From contig QCCN01000005.1 in the NCBI GenBank assembly GCA_003278925.1, positions 1-64,000 on the forward strand: 64,000 nucleotides of DNA. Direction: 5' to 3'. The translations under genes and the position numbers were made by a program. Below the pieces are notes generated by a model that did not search any database, had not been told where the DNA came from, and saw only the letters and a program-made list of their open reading frames with translations. The stretch comes from Prochlorococcus sp. AG-347-L17 (GTDB lineage Bacteria; Cyanobacteriota; Cyanobacteriia; PCC-6307; Cyanobiaceae). This document shows positions 62,214-64,000 of the stretch, piece after piece; position 1 is the stretch's first letter; every line of letters begins with the position of its first letter.

Positions 62214-63281
62214 ATGATAGGGGGGCAAAAAAAATGTATTGGTTTAATATTTGGCGGTAATTCCAATGAGCATGAAATATCTATATCCTCTGCAAAAACA
62301 GTTTTTCAAGCATTTAATTCAGAAATAAACAAAGAACGCTATATAGTTAAAACCTTTTACATAAACAAATATGGAGATTGGCTTGATAGTCATCTCTCAG
62401 AAAAGATACTAATTGGTGGAATTGAAAACAATAAAACAAATAAACAAGAAATTTTTAATCAGAAAAAAATTAACTTCCTTGACGGAATTGAATTTCAAAA
62501 TGTTGATGTGTGGTTTCCTCTTTTACATGGATTTAATGGTGAAGACGGATCAATTCATGGCTTACTTAAATTTACAAAGAAACCTTTAGTCGGATGTGGA
62601 ATTATTGGCTCTGCACTTGGAATGGATAAAATATTGATGAAAACAGTTTTCGCAAACCTTAAACTTCCGCAAGTTAATTATCTAGTTTTTCAAAATGAAA
62701 ATCTCAACGATAAGGAAGTAAAAAACAAAATAATTAATGAAATTTTAAAAAAATTAAAATTTCCTGTTTTTGTTAAACCATCGAACTCAGGATCATCTCT
62801 TGGCATCTCCAAAGTCAAAAATGAATCAGAAATATTACAAGCTTTAGAAAAGGCTCGGGAAATAGATTCAAGAATCTTAATAGAAGAAGGTTTAGAGGTA
62901 AGGGAGATTGAATGCGGAATAATTGGGAATTCAAAACTCTTAAGCTCTGAGATAGGCGAGGTAAATTACGAAAGTGATTGGTATGATTACGATTCAAAAT
63001 ATCACTCTAATAATAAAATAATTATCCCAGCCGAAATAGATTCTAAAATCACAAAAGAAATTAAAGAAATTGCTATTAAAAGTTGTAGAGCACTAAATAT
63101 TTTCGGTTTTGCAAGAGTAGATTTCTTTTTAGAAAAATCTTCAAATAAAATTTTGCTGAATGAAATAAATACAATTCCTGGTTTTACAAAAAACAGTATG
63201 TTTCCAATGCTTTGGGAAGCTTCAGGTTTAAAAATTGAACACCTTGTGGCTAAACTAGTAGATATATCTTTAGATTTGTAA
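62214..63281 (+). CDS. ddl: D-alanine--D-alanine ligase
   Basis: GLIFGGNSNEHEISISSA, VFVKPSNSGSSLGISKV, LNEINTIPGFT. Confidence 0.96.
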   Translation: MIGGQKKCIGLIFGGNSNEHEISISSAKTVFQAFNSEINKERYIVKTFYINKYGDWLDSHLSEKILIGGIENNKTNKQEIFNQKKINFLDGIEFQNVDVWFPLLHGFNGEDGSIHGLLKFTKKPLVGCGIIGSALGMDKILMKTVFANLKLPQVNYLVFQNENLNDKEVKNKIINEILKKLKFPVFVKPSNSGSSLGISKVKNESEILQALEKAREIDSRILIEEGLEVREIECGIIGNSKLLSSEIGEVNYESDWYDYDSKYHSNNKIIIPAEIDSKITKEIKEIAIKSCRALNIFGFARVDFFLEKSSNKILLNEINTIPGFTKNSMFPMLWEASGLKIEHLVAKLVDISLDL

Positions 63282-63291
63282 TTTAAATCAA

Positions 63292-63702
63292 ATGTTGCAT
63301 GGACTACTTTGGTTGCCATTACTTTTAATCTTCATTTTATTAACTGCACTTGGATGGTTAGAAAGAAGAAGGCAAAATCTTTTTAGAAGTTGGGCGAGTG
63401 ATTCTGAACTGTGCAAGTTAGATAGTTCAGGTGCAGCGTACTTAAAAAATGGAGAGTTAAAGTGGAGCGCATTTGAAGCTGGTAAATTTGAAGAAAAAGA
63501 TTGTTTTACAATCAAGAAATTGGAATTAGTTGAATTAATGGCACTAACCTCAGGAGAAGCTCCTCTAACAAGTGAATCTCAAGGTAAGTGCCGGTTGAGA
63601 TTAGTTGGGGATGGGAAAGAGATGGATGTACCATTTTCAGATGCAGAGCAAGCGAGAGAATGGATGGACCAACTGATGGAAAAAGCTCGATGTGATTTGT
63701 GA
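63292..63702 (+). CDS. Conserved hypothetical protein, N-terminal TM segment
   Basis: 136-aa ORF between ddl and ftsQ-like gene, 4-nt overlap with the next ORF. Confidence 0.75.
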   Translation: MLHGLLWLPLLLIFILLTALGWLERRRQNLFRSWASDSELCKLDSSGAAYLKNGELKWSAFEAGKFEEKDCFTIKKLELVELMALTSGEAPLTSESQGKCRLRLVGDGKEMDVPFSDAEQAREWMDQLMEKARCDL

Positions 63703-64000
63703 AAAACCAAAAAGTTATCAAAAATAGAACCTTTTTTTTTCTAATTTCATTTTTATTTTTAACAAGCTTATTAAGCATAAAAACTCTCAAAAAAGTTGAG
63801 ACTCAGGACATTAGGATTTCTGGAAGTGAATTATTTACGCAGAATGATGTAGTAAAAAATTCATCTTTAAGTCTTCCAATCCGATTAATTTTTGTTGAAA
63901 CTAATTTGTTAGAAAAAGAGTTAAAACAAAATTTATCTCTCAAGAATGTTTCGGTAAATAGAGAATTATTTCCTTTTGGTTTGAAAGTGCACATTAATAC
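63699..64000 (+). CDS. ftsQ: FtsQ-like cell division protein (GTG start, truncated by window end)
   Basis: Manual reading: VKNQKVIKNRTFFFLISFLFLTSLLSIKTLKKVETQDIRISGSELFTQNDVVKNSS..., single TM plus POTRA-like start, downstream of ddl. Confidence 0.8.
   Translation, partial: MKNQKVIKNRTFFFLISFLFLTSLLSIKTLKKVETQDIRISGSELFTQNDVVKNSSLSLPIRLIFVETNLLEKELKQNLSLKNVSVNRELFPFGLKVHIN

Overview
AT-rich bacterial chromosome segment. Gene content and order (NiSOD sodN/sodX, ARC6/Ftn2-like protein, LexA, cyanobacterial bifunctional ThiE, miaB-ddl-ftsQ) fit a high-light Prochlorococcus-type picocyanobacterium; this assignment is from recognised proteins, not a database search. About 1-17.2 kb is a surface-polysaccharide island: a Wzy-like membrane protein running off the left edge (missed by the ORF track), a flippase-like protein, glycan enzymes, an SGNH/MBOAT acylation pair, a NeuB/NeuD/SpsF/DegT nonulosonate-like cassette and a sulfotransferase-like gene. 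It ends at an intact tRNA-Ala(TGC) beside lexA. From 17.3 kb on it is mostly conserved housekeeping DNA. Main observations: (1) an imperfect tandem duplication at the island edge containing a decayed tRNA-Ala copy and a dead 5' fragment of the adjacent sulfotransferase-like gene, suggesting repeated insertion or duplication at the tRNA; (2) a sugar-acid cassette whose NeuB-like protein lacks the C-terminal SAF-domain length; (3) sodX and a SpoU methyltransferase whose conserved N-termini have no ATG/GTG/TTG start; (4) two overlapping tiny membrane-protein ORFs downstream of murA and two more small ORFs downstream of thiS; (5) a LexA-box-like site in front of lexA. No CRISPR array, transposase, integrase or phage structural gene was recognised.
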